Assembly (NCBI GenBank): GCA_016710115.1
Contig: JADJLN010000004.1
Location: forward strand, 307,857 to 371,856
DNA length: 64,000 bases
Reading direction: 5' to 3'
DNA from: Saprospiraceae bacterium
GTDB taxonomy: Bacteria > Bacteroidota > Bacteroidia > Chitinophagales > Saprospiraceae
Shown here: positions 8,742 to 18,300 of the stretch, one piece after another
Layout of the letters: the number at the start of each line of letters is the position of its first letter
Position numbering within the stretch: position 1 is the first letter of the stretch
Program-made: the position numbers and the translations under genes
Notes under the pieces: generated by a model
What the model was told of the DNA's origin: nothing
What the model saw: the letters and a program-made list of their open reading frames with translations, nothing else
Databases searched by the model: none

Positions 8742-9981
8742 TGTTTGTCTCCTGCTGTTTTTTTGTGGCATCGTTTTCGGCCAGACCAGCCGACAACTCA
8801 AGGCGAAGCGTGAAGAACTGCTCCAGGATATCCAATTGACTGGGAAGGCACTGGCGAATGTCCGGAGCCAGGAAAAACAGACCCTGGAAGAACTGCTTCT
8901 TCTGGACGAACAGGTAGCTGGTCGTGAAAAGGCCATTGCCCTGATCAGCCAGGAACTGGTTGCGCTGGATAAGGAACTGGGAGAGCTTCAAACCGCGGCC
9001 AATCAGGCAAACCAGTCCAGAATAAATGCCTTGAATACCTATCGGCGGTTGGCCAGATACCGGTTGTATTATCGTCTTTCGGATATCTCTCCAGTACTCT
9101 TCCTCCTGGCCTCGCCCCACTGGAATATCGCCTTTCAACGGATGTTCCTCTTCGACAGACTCGCACTCCGCAGTCGGGAAGCGGCAAGAACATTCCACGA
9201 GGAAGAGGCGCAGATCCTCAGAAACAGTGAAGAACAAAAGCAACGCAAGACCGAATTGACGGATTTGCTGAGCCTCGAATCCAGTCAGAAAAAACAGATT
9301 CTTTTAGAAAGCCAGGAAAGAAACAATCTGTTGCGCCAGTTGCAAAAGGATCAACAATCGCTTCAGTCGCAACAGGAGACTATGATGCGCGAACGGCAGA
9401 AGCTGGAGGAGGCTATTGCGGACCTGATCAGGAAGGAGATTGCTGCCGAAGAAGCCAGGGCGAAAGCGAAGGTCAAGGCAAAGGAGGGAAAGAAGAAGCC
9501 GGCATCCTCAACCACTCCCGCAAGAAAGGAATTGGAGGAGTCGCCAGCTAGTGCGGTCATCTCAGGAGATTTTGCGCGAAATAAAGGAAAACTCGGGTGG
9601 CCAGTTGACCGGGGTGTCCTTGTCCGGCCCTTTGGACCTCAACAACATCCGAGCCTGCCACGGGTCAGGACAAATAATACAGGAGTGGACTTTCGTACGG
9701 AAGACGCTGCGCAGGTAAAAGCTGTCTTTGCGGGTGAGATCAGTGGCATTCAGTGGGTGCCCGGTTATGCCAATACGATGATCATTCGGCATGGTCAGTA
9801 TTATTCCGTATATTCCAATATGGCAACCGTTGTCGGTAAAAAAGGCGACCGGGTGGCCGCCGGGACAGTGGTCGGAACGGCCGCTCAGAATCCGGTGAGT
9901 GGCACAGCTGAAATTCATTTTGAAATCTGGAAAGGGAAGAACAGAGAAAATCCTTCTCACTGGTTAAAGAAGAACAAATAG
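8728..9981 (+). CDS. EnvC-like murein hydrolase activator with degenerate LytM domain
   Basis: 417 residues with a signal peptide cut near VFGQ. Residues ~20-240 form a coiled coil rich in Glu, Lys and Gln, followed by an Ala/Lys linker and a C-terminal LytM/M23 domain. Active M23 enzymes need HxxxD and HxH zinc motifs. Here the first is NTGVD, with Asn in place of His, and the second is EIHFEIW, with Glu in place of the first His. The domain is therefore probably catalytically dead, as in E. coli EnvC, which activates amidases rather than cutting murein itself. The start at 8728 was chosen for the signal peptide, MRVSSVCLLLFF, and overlaps the DUF4292 gene. Confidence 0.85.
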   Translation: MRVSSVCLLLFFCGIVFGQTSRQLKAKREELLQDIQLTGKALANVRSQEKQTLEELLLLDEQVAGREKAIALISQELVALDKELGELQTAANQANQSRINALNTYRRLARYRLYYRLSDISPVLFLLASPHWNIAFQRMFLFDRLALRSREAARTFHEEEAQILRNSEEQKQRKTELTDLLSLESSQKKQILLESQERNNLLRQLQKDQQSLQSQQETMMRERQKLEEAIADLIRKEIAAEEARAKAKVKAKEGKKKPASSTTPARKELEESPASAVISGDFARNKGKLGWPVDRGVLVRPFGPQQHPSLPRVRTNNTGVDFRTEDAAQVKAVFAGEISGIQWVPGYANTMIIRHGQYYSVYSNMATVVGKKGDRVAAGTVVGTAAQNPVSGTAEIHFEIWKGKNRENPSHWLKKNK

Positions 9982-10016
9982 ATACAATATGATGTCAGGC
10001 AGTGGGTGGAATGTAG

Positions 10017-11206
10017 GTGAAACGAACCGGGGCATTGGTTCCGGGAACGGGAAAAAGCAGTTCTTGTCGGCGTGATCACGTCCATGCAATCAGAGACCCA
10101 GGTGAACGAATACCTGGAGGAACTCGAATTTTTGGCCGATACTGCCGGTGCATCCACCGTCAAACGTTATACCCAAAAGTTGCCGCAGCCGGACAGCCGG
10201 ACGTTCATCGGAAAAGGAAAACTCGAAGAAATAGCAGAATATGTCGAACTCAAAGAGATTGACCTGGTCATTTTCGACGATGATCTGACAGGCAAACAGG
10301 TCAACCTCCTGGAAACCGCTTTGAAAGTGAAGATCGTCGACCGCAGCACCCTTATCCTGGATATTTTTGCCAGCCGCGCACAGACCGCCCAGGCTAAAAC
10401 CCAGGTCGAACTGGCCCAGATGCAATACCTCCTGCCGCGTCTTCGCGGACTGTGGACACACCTTGAACGGCAGCGCGGGGGGATCGGCATGCGTGGTCCG
10501 GGTGAAAAGGAGATCGAAACAGACCGCCGGATCGTACGAGATAAAATTGCGCTCCTGAAAAAAGATCTGGAGAAGATCGAACGCCAGAATCAGACGCAAC
10601 GGAAAAACAGAGGGGCCATGGTGCGGGTGGCATTGGTCGGGTACACCAACGTCGGCAAATCCACCCTGATGAACCTGTTGAGCAAATCGGAAGTGTTTGC
10701 CGAAAACAAGCTTTTTGCCACATTGGACACAACCGTCCGAAAGGTCGTTTGGGAGGCTATGCCTTTCCTGTTATCCGATACGGTTGGCTTTATCCGGAAA
10801 CTCCCACACCATCTGGTGGAAAGTTTCAAATCTACACTGGATGAGGTCCGCAGAAAGTGATCTGCTCATTCATGTCATCGATATTGCCCACCCCCAATTT
10901 GAGGACCAGATCAAAACAGTGATGCAAACCCTCAACGAGCTCAAAGCCGGTGAAAAGGATGTGTTTTTTGTGTTCAATAAACTGGATGCATATCGTGACG
11001 CCTATTTTGATGAACGCCTCGAAAAGGAGACGAAACAGGAGATCGAAACCGAGCTGAATCAATCGCTGGTCAGTCAGTATGGAGAACATGTTTCCCTGGT
11101 ATCAGCCCGGACGGGGGAAGGCATCTCGGATTTGCGTGAGCGCCTGGCAACTGAAATCAGAGAGATCTACCGGATCCGATATCCCTATCAAGCCAGGCAG
11201 TGGTAG
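10017..11206 (+). CDS. hflX: GTPase HflX (frame broken twice)
   Basis: A ribosome-associated GTPase that splits stalled ribosomes under stress. After correction the protein has about 396 residues. The N-terminal HflX domain includes ETQVNEYLEELEFLADTAGA, and the signature GGIGMRGPGEKEIETDRR is intact. The G domain has G1 GYTNVGKST, G3 DTVGF and G4 NKLD. An extra C near 10850 joins STLDEV to AESDLLIHVID. A second shift is inferred near 10050, where an extra G would join a GTG start at 10017 (VKRTGALVPGTE) to KAVLVGVITS; without it the frame begins only at GTG 10072, shorter than usual. It is preceded by the EnvC-like gene and followed by the M29 peptidase. Confidence 0.88.
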
Positions 11207-11269
11207 ATGGGAATACCTGTATCAAGCTGATGAGCAACCATTTTCTGTGCACTTGCTTATGTTTGTCCA

Positions 11270-12357
11270 ATGGATATGCTTGAAAAATATGCCCACCTCC
11301 TGGTCGAGTATTGCCTGGAAATCAAGGAAGGCGATCGGTTATTGATCCGAACAACAACTGCAGCTGAGCCATTGGTGCGTGAAGTCTACCGTCATGCGTC
11401 GCGAGCCGGTGCCATGGTGTTTACTGATCTGGCAGTGGAAGGCCAGGGTCGCATGCTGGTGGATGAAGCCCCCGAGAGTCTGCTCGACAGGGAAGATCCA
11501 TTTTTCCTCCAGGCCATGCAGGAATTTGAATGTTACCTCGCCATTCTTGCACCCTACAACCTCAAGGAAATGAACGGGGTTGATCCCCAACGGATGGCCA
11601 GGCGTGCCAAGGCCAATCAACAGGCGCAGGAGATCTACTTCCAACGGATCGCCGATCGATCTCTCAGGCGGTGTCTCTGTCAGTTTCCAACCATCAGTCA
11701 GGCACACGAATCCGGGATGTCAACCGAAGCCTATTCCCGATTTGTGTATGAAGCCTGCCGTCTGTACGATACAGATCCGGTGGCGTCCTGGCTTGAAGTA
11801 CGAGCGATGCAGCAACGGATCGTGGATGTCCTGAATACCTGTTCGGATATCCATTACCAAGGGAAAAATGTGGATCTGAGGTTCTCTACTGCCGGGCGGA
11901 CCTGGATCAATTCCGATGGTCGAAGCAATATGCCCTCCGGAGAGGTATTTACCAGTCCTGTTGAGGATTCTGTCCAGGGAATGATCCGGTTCTCTTACCC
12001 GGGGCTTTACCAGGGCCGCGATGTGGAAGGAGTGACATTGTGGGTCAAGGATGGATGGATCGAACGGTGGGAGGCTACTAAGGGACAGGATTTCTGGATC
12101 ATATCTTTTCTCAGGAAGGGACTCGACGATTCGGGGAAGCCGCGATCGGTACCAATGACCGGATTAAACAGATGTCGCGAAATATTCTTTTTGATGAAAA
12201 GATCGGCGGCACCGTGCATCTGGCCATCGGCCAATCCTACCTTCAATGTGGTGGGTTGAACAAGTCCGCAGTCCATTGGGATATGATCACCGATATGACT
12301 GAAGATGGAAGAATCACAGCAGATGGCAACCTGGTCTATGAAAATGGTCGGTTTTGA
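11270..12357 (+). CDS. M29 family aminopeptidase (AmpS/aminopeptidase T type), one frameshift
   Basis: A cytoplasmic metallo-aminopeptidase that removes N-terminal residues from peptides. The start MDMLEKYAHLLVEYCLEIKEGD is typical of the family. A one-base deletion near 12095 shifts the frame; after correction the C-terminal half reads through GEAAIGTN, HLAIGQSY and HWDMI, which hold the Glu, His, Tyr, His and Asp residues of the two-metal site known from AmpS. Corrected length is about 362 residues, slightly shorter than the usual ~370-410. It lies between hflX and the PadR/PspC pair and shares no obvious operon with either. No terminator is seen downstream before the AT-rich stretch at 12.4 kb. 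Confidence 0.86.
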
Positions 12358-12429
12358 TCTGAACCATTGATTTTCTCGACCAACTGCTTTGAATACAGTA
12401 TGAATCTGCTGAAGATTTCGACGATTCAT

Positions 12430-12452
12430 TTATAATTGACAATTAATTATAA
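12430..12452. repeat. AT-rich inverted repeat upstream of padR
   Basis: TTATAATT and AATTATAA are separated by seven bases inside a very AT-rich stretch (about 12428-12490). The 204 bases between the M29 peptidase and the PadR gene contain no other feature apart from the padR promoter. It could be a binding site or simply low-complexity sequence. Confidence 0.4.
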
Positions 12453-12526
12453 TTCGTAATAGATAGATATTCAATAGATTATAATAATTGCTAAACACAC
12501 TACGGTCTACCGCATGGTAGCTTGTT

Positions 12527-12557
12527 TTGCACAATACCAGCCAATGCCCTAGATTTG
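12527..12557 (+). promoter_or_regulatory. Promoter of the padR-pspC operon
   Basis: TTG at 12527-12529, a 20-base spacer and TAGATTTG at 12550-12557 match the Bacteroidota consensus fully. The -7 box ends only four bases before the padR ATG, so transcription should start at or next to the start codon and the mRNA should be leaderless. Confidence 0.75.
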
Positions 12558-12561
12558 GGGT

Positions 12562-12903
12562 ATGAAAACAGACAACACCAAAGCCCAGATGAGAAAAGGC
12601 GTATTGGAGATGTGTGTTCTTTCGCTGATCAGTACGGGAGAAAAGTATCCCAGTGAACTGCTGGATCAGCTCAAGACAGCAGATCTCCTGGTTGTGGAAG
12701 GGACACTCTATCCACTGCTCAACCGGCTCAAGGATGCCGGCTATCTGGAATACGAATGGCGGGAATCCAACGCCGGTCCCCCGAGAAAGTATTACCGGAT
12801 CACCCCCGAAGGCGAGACAATCACAGCTACCCTTCAGCAGGCCTGGTCCGAACTCGTTCAATCCGTTCAACTCACACTAGAAAACCCGACAAGCAATGAA
12901 TAA
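12562..12903 (+). CDS. PadR family transcriptional regulator
   Basis: A 113-residue winged-helix DNA-binding protein of the small PadR type. The N-terminal RKGVLEMCVLSLIS and YPSELLDQLK helices, the recognition region VVEGTLYPLLNRLKDAGYLE and the wing GPPRKYYRITPEG are all recognisable. PadR proteins usually repress themselves and a neighbouring gene in response to small molecules or envelope stress. The stop codon overlaps the start of the PspC gene by eight bases, a pairing seen in many Bacteroidota and Firmicutes genomes, so the PspC protein is the likely co-regulated partner. Its promoter gives an apparently leaderless transcript. Confidence 0.92.
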   Translation: MKTDNTKAQMRKGVLEMCVLSLISTGEKYPSELLDQLKTADLLVVEGTLYPLLNRLKDAGYLEYEWRESNAGPPRKYYRITPEGETITATLQQAWSELVQSVQLTLENPTSNE

Positions 12904-13537
12904 GGTGATAAATATCAATCTGGGTGGGCATCCATTCACTATCGATGATGATGCCTATCTCCAACTCGATCACTACCTGCAGGCAGTTCGTCGCTCCTTC
13001 CAGCACCTGGAAGGGAAGGATGAAATCCTGGCTGATATCGAGATCCGGATCGCTGAATTACTGACGACCCAATTGGGTTCACGGCAAATCGTCTCCAACC
13101 CGGATGTCGGTGCAGTGGTCAAGATCATGGGCAAACCCGAACAATTTGAAGATGACACACTGGATGAAACTGACCAGCAATATTCCCGGACACATGAGAA
13201 AGAATACACCTTCCGCCCGGGAAAGAAACTGTTTCGAGACGAATAGGACAAGATCGTCGGTGGAGTCTGCTCCGGCTTAGCAGCCTACTTCGGAATTACA
13301 GACCCGGTGTGGGTGCGGCTCTTCTTTGTCCTGCTATTGATGGGTGGAGTAGGTGGCGTCCTCTACATCGTGATGATGATCATCGTGCCGAAGGCCAAAA
13401 CGTCAGCAGATCGATTGGCCATGAAAGGCGAGCCGGTGAATATCCAGTCCATTGCCGATGCAGTCGAAAAGCAGTTTCAGGAGATCTCCGACAAGCTGGC
13501 CGAACTGGGCAATGACCTGAGTCGCAAAAAGAAATAA
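12896..13537 (+). CDS. PspC domain membrane protein interrupted by an in-frame TAG
   Basis: The frame runs from ATG 12896 to TAA 13537 but has one TAG at 13244-13246. The upstream half is a soluble ~116-residue domain with HAAS-like sequence (EGKDEILADIEIRIAELL). The downstream half, in the same frame, is a complete PspC domain: KIVGGVCSGLAAYFGI, then the membrane segment FVLLLMGGVGGVLYIVMMII, and a short C-terminal coiled region. KKLFRDE before the stop and DKIVGGVC after it read as one continuous PspC motif, so a single base change (for example GAG to TAG) explains the break better than two genes. PspC proteins relate to membrane stress. It overlaps padR by eight bases. Confidence 0.82.
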
Positions 13538-13563
13538 TCAGGTTTCAAAACAGCTCATCCTTC

Positions 13564-13596
13564 AACCCTGGCGTTCCAGTATCGTCAGGGTTTTTT
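13564..13596 (+). terminator. Terminator of the padR-pspC operon
   Basis: AACCCTGGCG (13564-13573) pairs with CGTCAGGGTT (13583-13592) with one G-T pair, followed by six T. Confidence 0.8.
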
Positions 13597-13705
13597 ATGT
13601 CTTCTCTATCCATCCCAATAAATGATTGGTTCAAAGTATCCTCCGGATCTATATGAACAACCAAATCATCTTTTTCACGTACTTAGCATATTGAAAGTGA
13701 CTTCT

Positions 13706-14149
13706 ATGCAACTTCGTCGATATACCCTGGTCCGTCTCATTCTGGAAGATGAAGGACGCATCCTGTTATTGCGTCAAACCAGGCGAAATGGGGGGAAATA
13801 CACCCTCATCGGCGGCAAGGTGCAAGTCAGGGAAACGCCCATGCAGGCATTGATCCGGGAAACCTTTGAGGAGTCCGGCGCAGTCATTCGGGAAGAAGAT
13901 CTGGAATATGTCCATTACTGCTACCAGCGAAAGGCCGATATGATCAATATGATCCTCGTTTTTCGGGCAACAAAATGGTCGGGTACGATTCTGAACAGGG
14001 AGGCACATAAATTCATGCATGTGGCCTGGTTCCCCGTGGATGAATTGCCGGAAAAAACAACAAAAGCCACCCGGCATATCCTGCAACAGGTCGCATTCGG
14101 GTCTTCCAAGTATTCCGAATTCACGGCCAAACGACTCGTTATCCTGTAG
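13706..14149 (+). CDS. Nudix hydrolase
   Basis: A 147-residue enzyme that cleaves nucleoside diphosphates linked to another moiety; the substrate cannot be read from the sequence. The Nudix box GX5EX7REUXEEXGU is complete: GKVQVRE, seven residues, then RETFEESGA. The start at ATG 13706 (MQLRRYTLV) was preferred over the earlier ATG 13622, because the strand preceding the Nudix box begins here and the extra 28 residues look like leader sequence. It stands alone between two terminators, so it is probably monocistronic. Confidence 0.87.
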   Translation: MQLRRYTLVRLILEDEGRILLLRQTRRNGGKYTLIGGKVQVRETPMQALIRETFEESGAVIREEDLEYVHYCYQRKADMINMILVFRATKWSGTILNREAHKFMHVAWFPVDELPEKTTKATRHILQQVAFGSSKYSEFTAKRLVIL

Positions 14150-14156
14150 GCATAAA

Positions 14157-14192
14157 TAAAAAAAGCCTCCTGAGTGATCAGGAGGCTTTTTA
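14157..14192. terminator. Bidirectional terminator between Nudix gene and the minus-strand secreted protein
   Basis: A 13-bp perfect stem (14161-14173 with 14178-14190, core GCCTCCTGA/TCAGGAGGC, loop GTGA) has an A tract before and a T tract after it. It can act on both converging transcripts. Confidence 0.85.
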
Positions 14193-14208
14193 TCGAACAG
14201 AGAACGGA

Positions 14209-14694
14209 TTAATCGTTCTTCACTTTTTTCGCAGTCGGAGCGATTGAAGCACTCGTGCCTTTTTGCAGCCTTACCGGCGCAGCAGGATTTTCCTTTATTC
14301 GAACCAGCGCAGCTTTCCCATCCTGACCTGATGTAGCCGTGGCAGAAGCACCTTTGGAAGCACAACAGCTCTTGGCATCCTTCGCATTCATGTCAGAAGG
14401 AGATGCATTGACAAACTGGCCATTGGCAGCGTCATAAGATACAGCCTCATAAGAGACCTTTCCACTTTTCTGACAAACATCCTTCCGATAGTAAGAAACC
14501 TTACCGGATGTTTCGCAAACCCGGCGTTCAATGGATTCATCCAATGAAGCAGCCTGAGCGATAGCTTCGTCGGAGACTTCAGCACTCACAGAAGTGGCAG
14601 CTGCGGAATGACTGGCGCAATTATGCTTGGCTGACTGGGCCTGGATTGTCAGGGCTGCAGGAACCAAAAGGAGAAGCAACAATAACTTTTTCAT
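14209..14694 (-). CDS. Small secreted Cys-containing protein with SGKVSY repeat
   Basis: A 161-residue protein I cannot assign to a named family. The start at 14694 gives a signal peptide (MKKLLLLLLLVPAALTIQAQ); the longer frame upstream has no such signal. The mature part is rich in Ala, Ser and Lys and contains a tandem motif, VCETSGKVSYYRKD followed by VCQKSGKVSYEAVSYD, each with one Cys, plus a CC pair in KSCCASKG. The conserved Cys and spacing suggest disulfides or metal binding outside the cytoplasm; that is inference. It has a full consensus promoter upstream and a strong shared terminator downstream, so it is its own transcription unit. Confidence 0.72.
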   Translation of the reverse strand: MKKLLLLLLLVPAALTIQAQSAKHNCASHSAAATSVSAEVSDEAIAQAASLDESIERRVCETSGKVSYYRKDVCQKSGKVSYEAVSYDAANGQFVNASPSDMNAKDAKSCCASKGASATATSGQDGKAALVRIKENPAAPVRLQKGTSASIAPTAKKVKND

Positions 14695-14721
14695 GTTTGG
14701 AACTTTGTTGTGAATTGAAAT

Positions 14722-14752
14722 CAAAAATAGGCCTTCTTTTTCCAAATGACAA
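14722..14752 (-). promoter_or_regulatory. Promoter of the SGKVSY-repeat protein
   Basis: On the minus strand TTG (14752-14750), a 20-base spacer and TATTTTTG (14729-14722) match the Bacteroidota consensus exactly. The -7 box ends 27 bases before the start codon. Confidence 0.75.
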
Positions 14753-14897
14753 GCAGATTGGTTGATTGCCCCCACCTTTAACAGACTTTTAACCGCATGT
14801 GAAAGATAGGCTCTACGCTCGAAGTGATGGGAATTCAACTACCTTTAGCAGGTGATTATTCTATCCAGATGTTCACTCGTTAAACTGGTCCCAACGT

Positions 14898-15329
14898 ATG
14901 AAACTGCTGATGTTCATCCTGGTGTTTGGTTGCCTTCAATCCTGTCACACGACACAATATCAATCGGATCAGCTCCCTGATCGACAGTTGGTATTTGGGT
15001 CCGGAGGGGGGTTCAGTGGAATGGAAAAAACTTATTCATTACTGGAAAACGGACAATTCTGGGTTCAGGAAAGGCCCGGTGCCGATCTCGTGGCATTGCC
15101 TGCCATCCCACGATCTACCGCCCGGAGGCTGTTTGCGATTGCCTCGGAGAAACTGTACGGTGAAGTAGCATTAAACCCCGTTGGCAATACGTATCGATTT
15201 GCAGGGTTCCAGGATAGCAGCAGACATGCACGAATGACCTGGTCCGGGCAACGACCTCAGGTCGATCCCGCTTTGGCAACATTGCTGGATGATTTGTTTC
15301 AACTCATACCTCAAGAAGAAACTCTGATC
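14898..15329 (+). CDS. Small putative lipoprotein, running in frame into the next gene
   Basis: About 144 residues with a hydrophobic leader and Cys at positions 12 and 16 (VFGCLQSC), which looks like a lipoprotein signal. The remainder has no family I recognise; FGSGGGFSGMEKTYSLLENG suggests a beta-rich domain. There is no stop codon before the start of the protease gene at 15330, and the protease has its own signal peptide, so this is most likely a separate protein whose stop was lost to a base error. A TGA in the next frame at 15325-15327, two bases before the protease ATG, would be a natural end if one upstream indel occurred. Confidence 0.55.
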
Positions 15330-18300
15330 ATGCATATCTCCATCCGCATCCTGATCATGTTCATCCTGATAGCACCGGCTTCCGTCTCGGTTGCTCAGGT
15401 CAAAGTGGTTCAACGCAGCCCGGGGTTGGTTGAGCCTGCTTCCCAACTTGAACCCGTTCTCAATCCGTTTTCTGCACCACTGGCCACGAAAAGCAGTCTG
15501 TTTTCGACGCTTCCCATCACAACGAATGAACTGGTCGTGCCGCCTTCTTCTGCCATTAAGGTGATGGCTCGGGATGACAGAGGATTGCCCGTCTGGGCTG
15601 AGATCGCCCTTTCCAGGTTATTGGATCAATCACCAGAAGAGCAAGCAAGGACAATCCTGGAACGAATGGCCCCGTCCATGAAGATCATGAAGCCTGCTGA
15701 AGAATGGCAATTGTACCGCTCCGAACTGGATGGATCTGCACCCGCCTACCTGGTGTTTCATCAAGTATTTCAAAGTATTCCGATCGACATGTCAGAATGC
15801 AGCATCCATTTCCGTAATGGCCATGCCCATCTTTTTGCGGGTCGGTACCAGCCGACGCCCATGGCGATCGGTACGGAGACAACGGTTTCTGAATACCAGG
15901 CCAGGCAAATCGCAGAGTCGGCCATTCAGGCTCGCCCGGTTACCCTGAGTGCTGCATACCTGCCGGTATTGGATGAACCTAAACTGGTCATCCTGGACGA
16001 GAGTTTTGCGAATGTCGTGGCATGGCGTTTCAGCCTGATGGCAGATGCCATGCATCGCTGGACGGTATACATTGATGCCAGGTCCGGGGCTGTTGTGCAC
16101 AAGCGTCAGGAGACATGCAGCCTGACTCATGACCACGTTGATGCGGCTCCGGTACTGGACGGACCATTCACGGCGAATCCAACGGATTTGAAAGGAGTCA
16201 GCCGATTGATCAATACCTATCAGGTAGGAAGCACTTTTTTTATGCTGGATGGTAGTCGACCCATGTTCAAACCGGCCTCATCCAAGCTGCCTGATGATCC
16301 TGTCGGAGGCATATTGACGATTGATGCCAAAAACACATCACCTGCATCAGGTAGTTTCAAGCCTGCCCATGTCACCAGTACCAACAACACCTGGAACCAT
16401 CCGGCGGCTGTATCAGCACATTACAACGCTGGAATTGCGTTCACCTATTATCAGCAGACCTTCAACCGAAATTCGATCAATGGCACCGGAGGCAGCATTC
16501 TCTCTTTTGTCAATGTGGCAGATGATGATGGTGGATCCATGGACAATGCCTATTGGAACGGGGCAGCCATGTTTTACGGGAATGGAGATCAGGCTTTTCT
16601 GCCCTTGGCCAGATCCCTGGATGTGGCCGGTCATGAGATGACCCATGGCGTCATCCAGGCCACAGCCAATCTGGTTTATGAAAAAGAACCCGGTGCCTTG
16701 AACGAGTCATTTGCCGACATATTTGCAGCCATGATCGATCGGGACGACTGGAGGATCGGCGAAGAAGTAGTTAAACTGAGCGTCTTCCCATCGGGTGCAT
16801 TACGCGATCTGAAGGACCCTCATAATGGCGGCAGTGGTCTGGGCAGTCCGGGATGGCAGCCCAAGCATACCAATGAACAATACACCGGTTCTCAGGACAA
16901 TGGAGGCGTACATATCAATAGTGGGATACCCAATCATGCGTTTTATCTGTTTGCCTCCAATGCGGGAGTGACGCTCGAACAGGCCGAACAGGTATTCTAT
17001 CATGCACTGGATAAGTATCTGGTCAAATCATCCAAATTCTGGATCTACGGTATGCCGTCGTGCAGGCGTGCAAGGATAAATTCGAGCGGGAACTCCTCTT
17101 GTGGGCATTGCAGAAAATGCATTCAACGCCGTCGGTATCGGTTCTTGAAATACCGGGGGGGGGACCCCGGATGATTACCAGGATGATATCAATCCAAATC
17201 CGGGTGATGATTTCGTTCTGTTTACAAATGATGCCCAACCCCAAATCTATGTGTCATTGCCAGATGGATCAGGTGTATCGGTTCTGAGCCCGACACAACC
17301 ATTGAGTCGACCGAGTGTCACAGATGATGGCGAATGGATCGTATTTATCGGGAAAGACAAAAAGATGCACCTCATCGTCATCGATTGGACGACCGGAACA
17401 CCCTCGGAGACGATTATTCAGAACCAGCCAATCTGGGTCAATGTTGCCATTGCCAAAGATGGGTCAAGGATCGCGGCCATACCCGATGCGGTATCCCCGT
17501 TGATCCAGGTTTTTGATTTCGGCCTGAATGAGTGGTCTGATTTCGGATTGTACAATCCCACCTTTTCAGAAGGAGTTCAGACTTCAGAGGTCCAATATGC
17601 GGATGCCCTCGAGTTTGATCATTCCGGGAATTTTGTGGCTTATGATGCCTACAACCTGATTACATATGATAACGGCACTGAATATGACTATTGGGACATC
17701 GGATTCCTGCAAGTCTGGAATCCGGAGACCAGTTTCTTTTCTTCAGGGAATATCTTCAAACTGTTTTCCAGCATCCCGGATCTGAGTGCAGTAGCAAATC
17801 CGACATTTGCAAAAATTCCGAGTATGTGCTGGCCTTTGACTTCTATGATGGGCAGTCAAATTCGTTTTCGATTCTCGGCACTAACCTGGAGACTGGAGAA
17901 GTCGGACTGATCTATGAGAATACAGTCCTCGGGTATCCCAACTACAGCGTGTTTGACGATCAGTTGATCTTTGATGCAGAAGCGGGTTTCTTTCTGGACC
18001 CTGTGCTGGCCCGGATTGATCTCCATGCCGACAAGATCAGCGGCGATGAAGCTACTGCTGTTGCGCTCATCGATGGCGGTGCTCGTGGAGCCTGGTTTGC
18101 CAACGGCGATCGTCCACTGACGGATCTAAAGCCAATACCCCAATCATTGCATCTTGTATTGGAGCCCAACCCGGGAACCACCGGGTTTACGCTCAGGGGG
18201 ATAGCGGAACAATCGATCGTCACCGTTTATACAAGCCTTGGCTATCCGGTGAAAAAAGTCACCAACTGGGTGCCCGGGACATTCCTGGATCTGGATCATT

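Noticed and set aside
12436..12453. A sigma70-like promoter (TTGACA ... TATAAT) ahead of padR
   Set aside because: The two boxes are only six bases apart and Bacteroidota use a different consensus, which is matched perfectly 75-100 bases downstream.
13244..17148. Stop-codon recoding (TAG or TGA read as an amino acid)
   Set aside because: Only one TAG and one TGA are affected; other genes use TAA, TAG and TGA as normal stops, for example TAG ends nqrB and TGA ends pdxJ.
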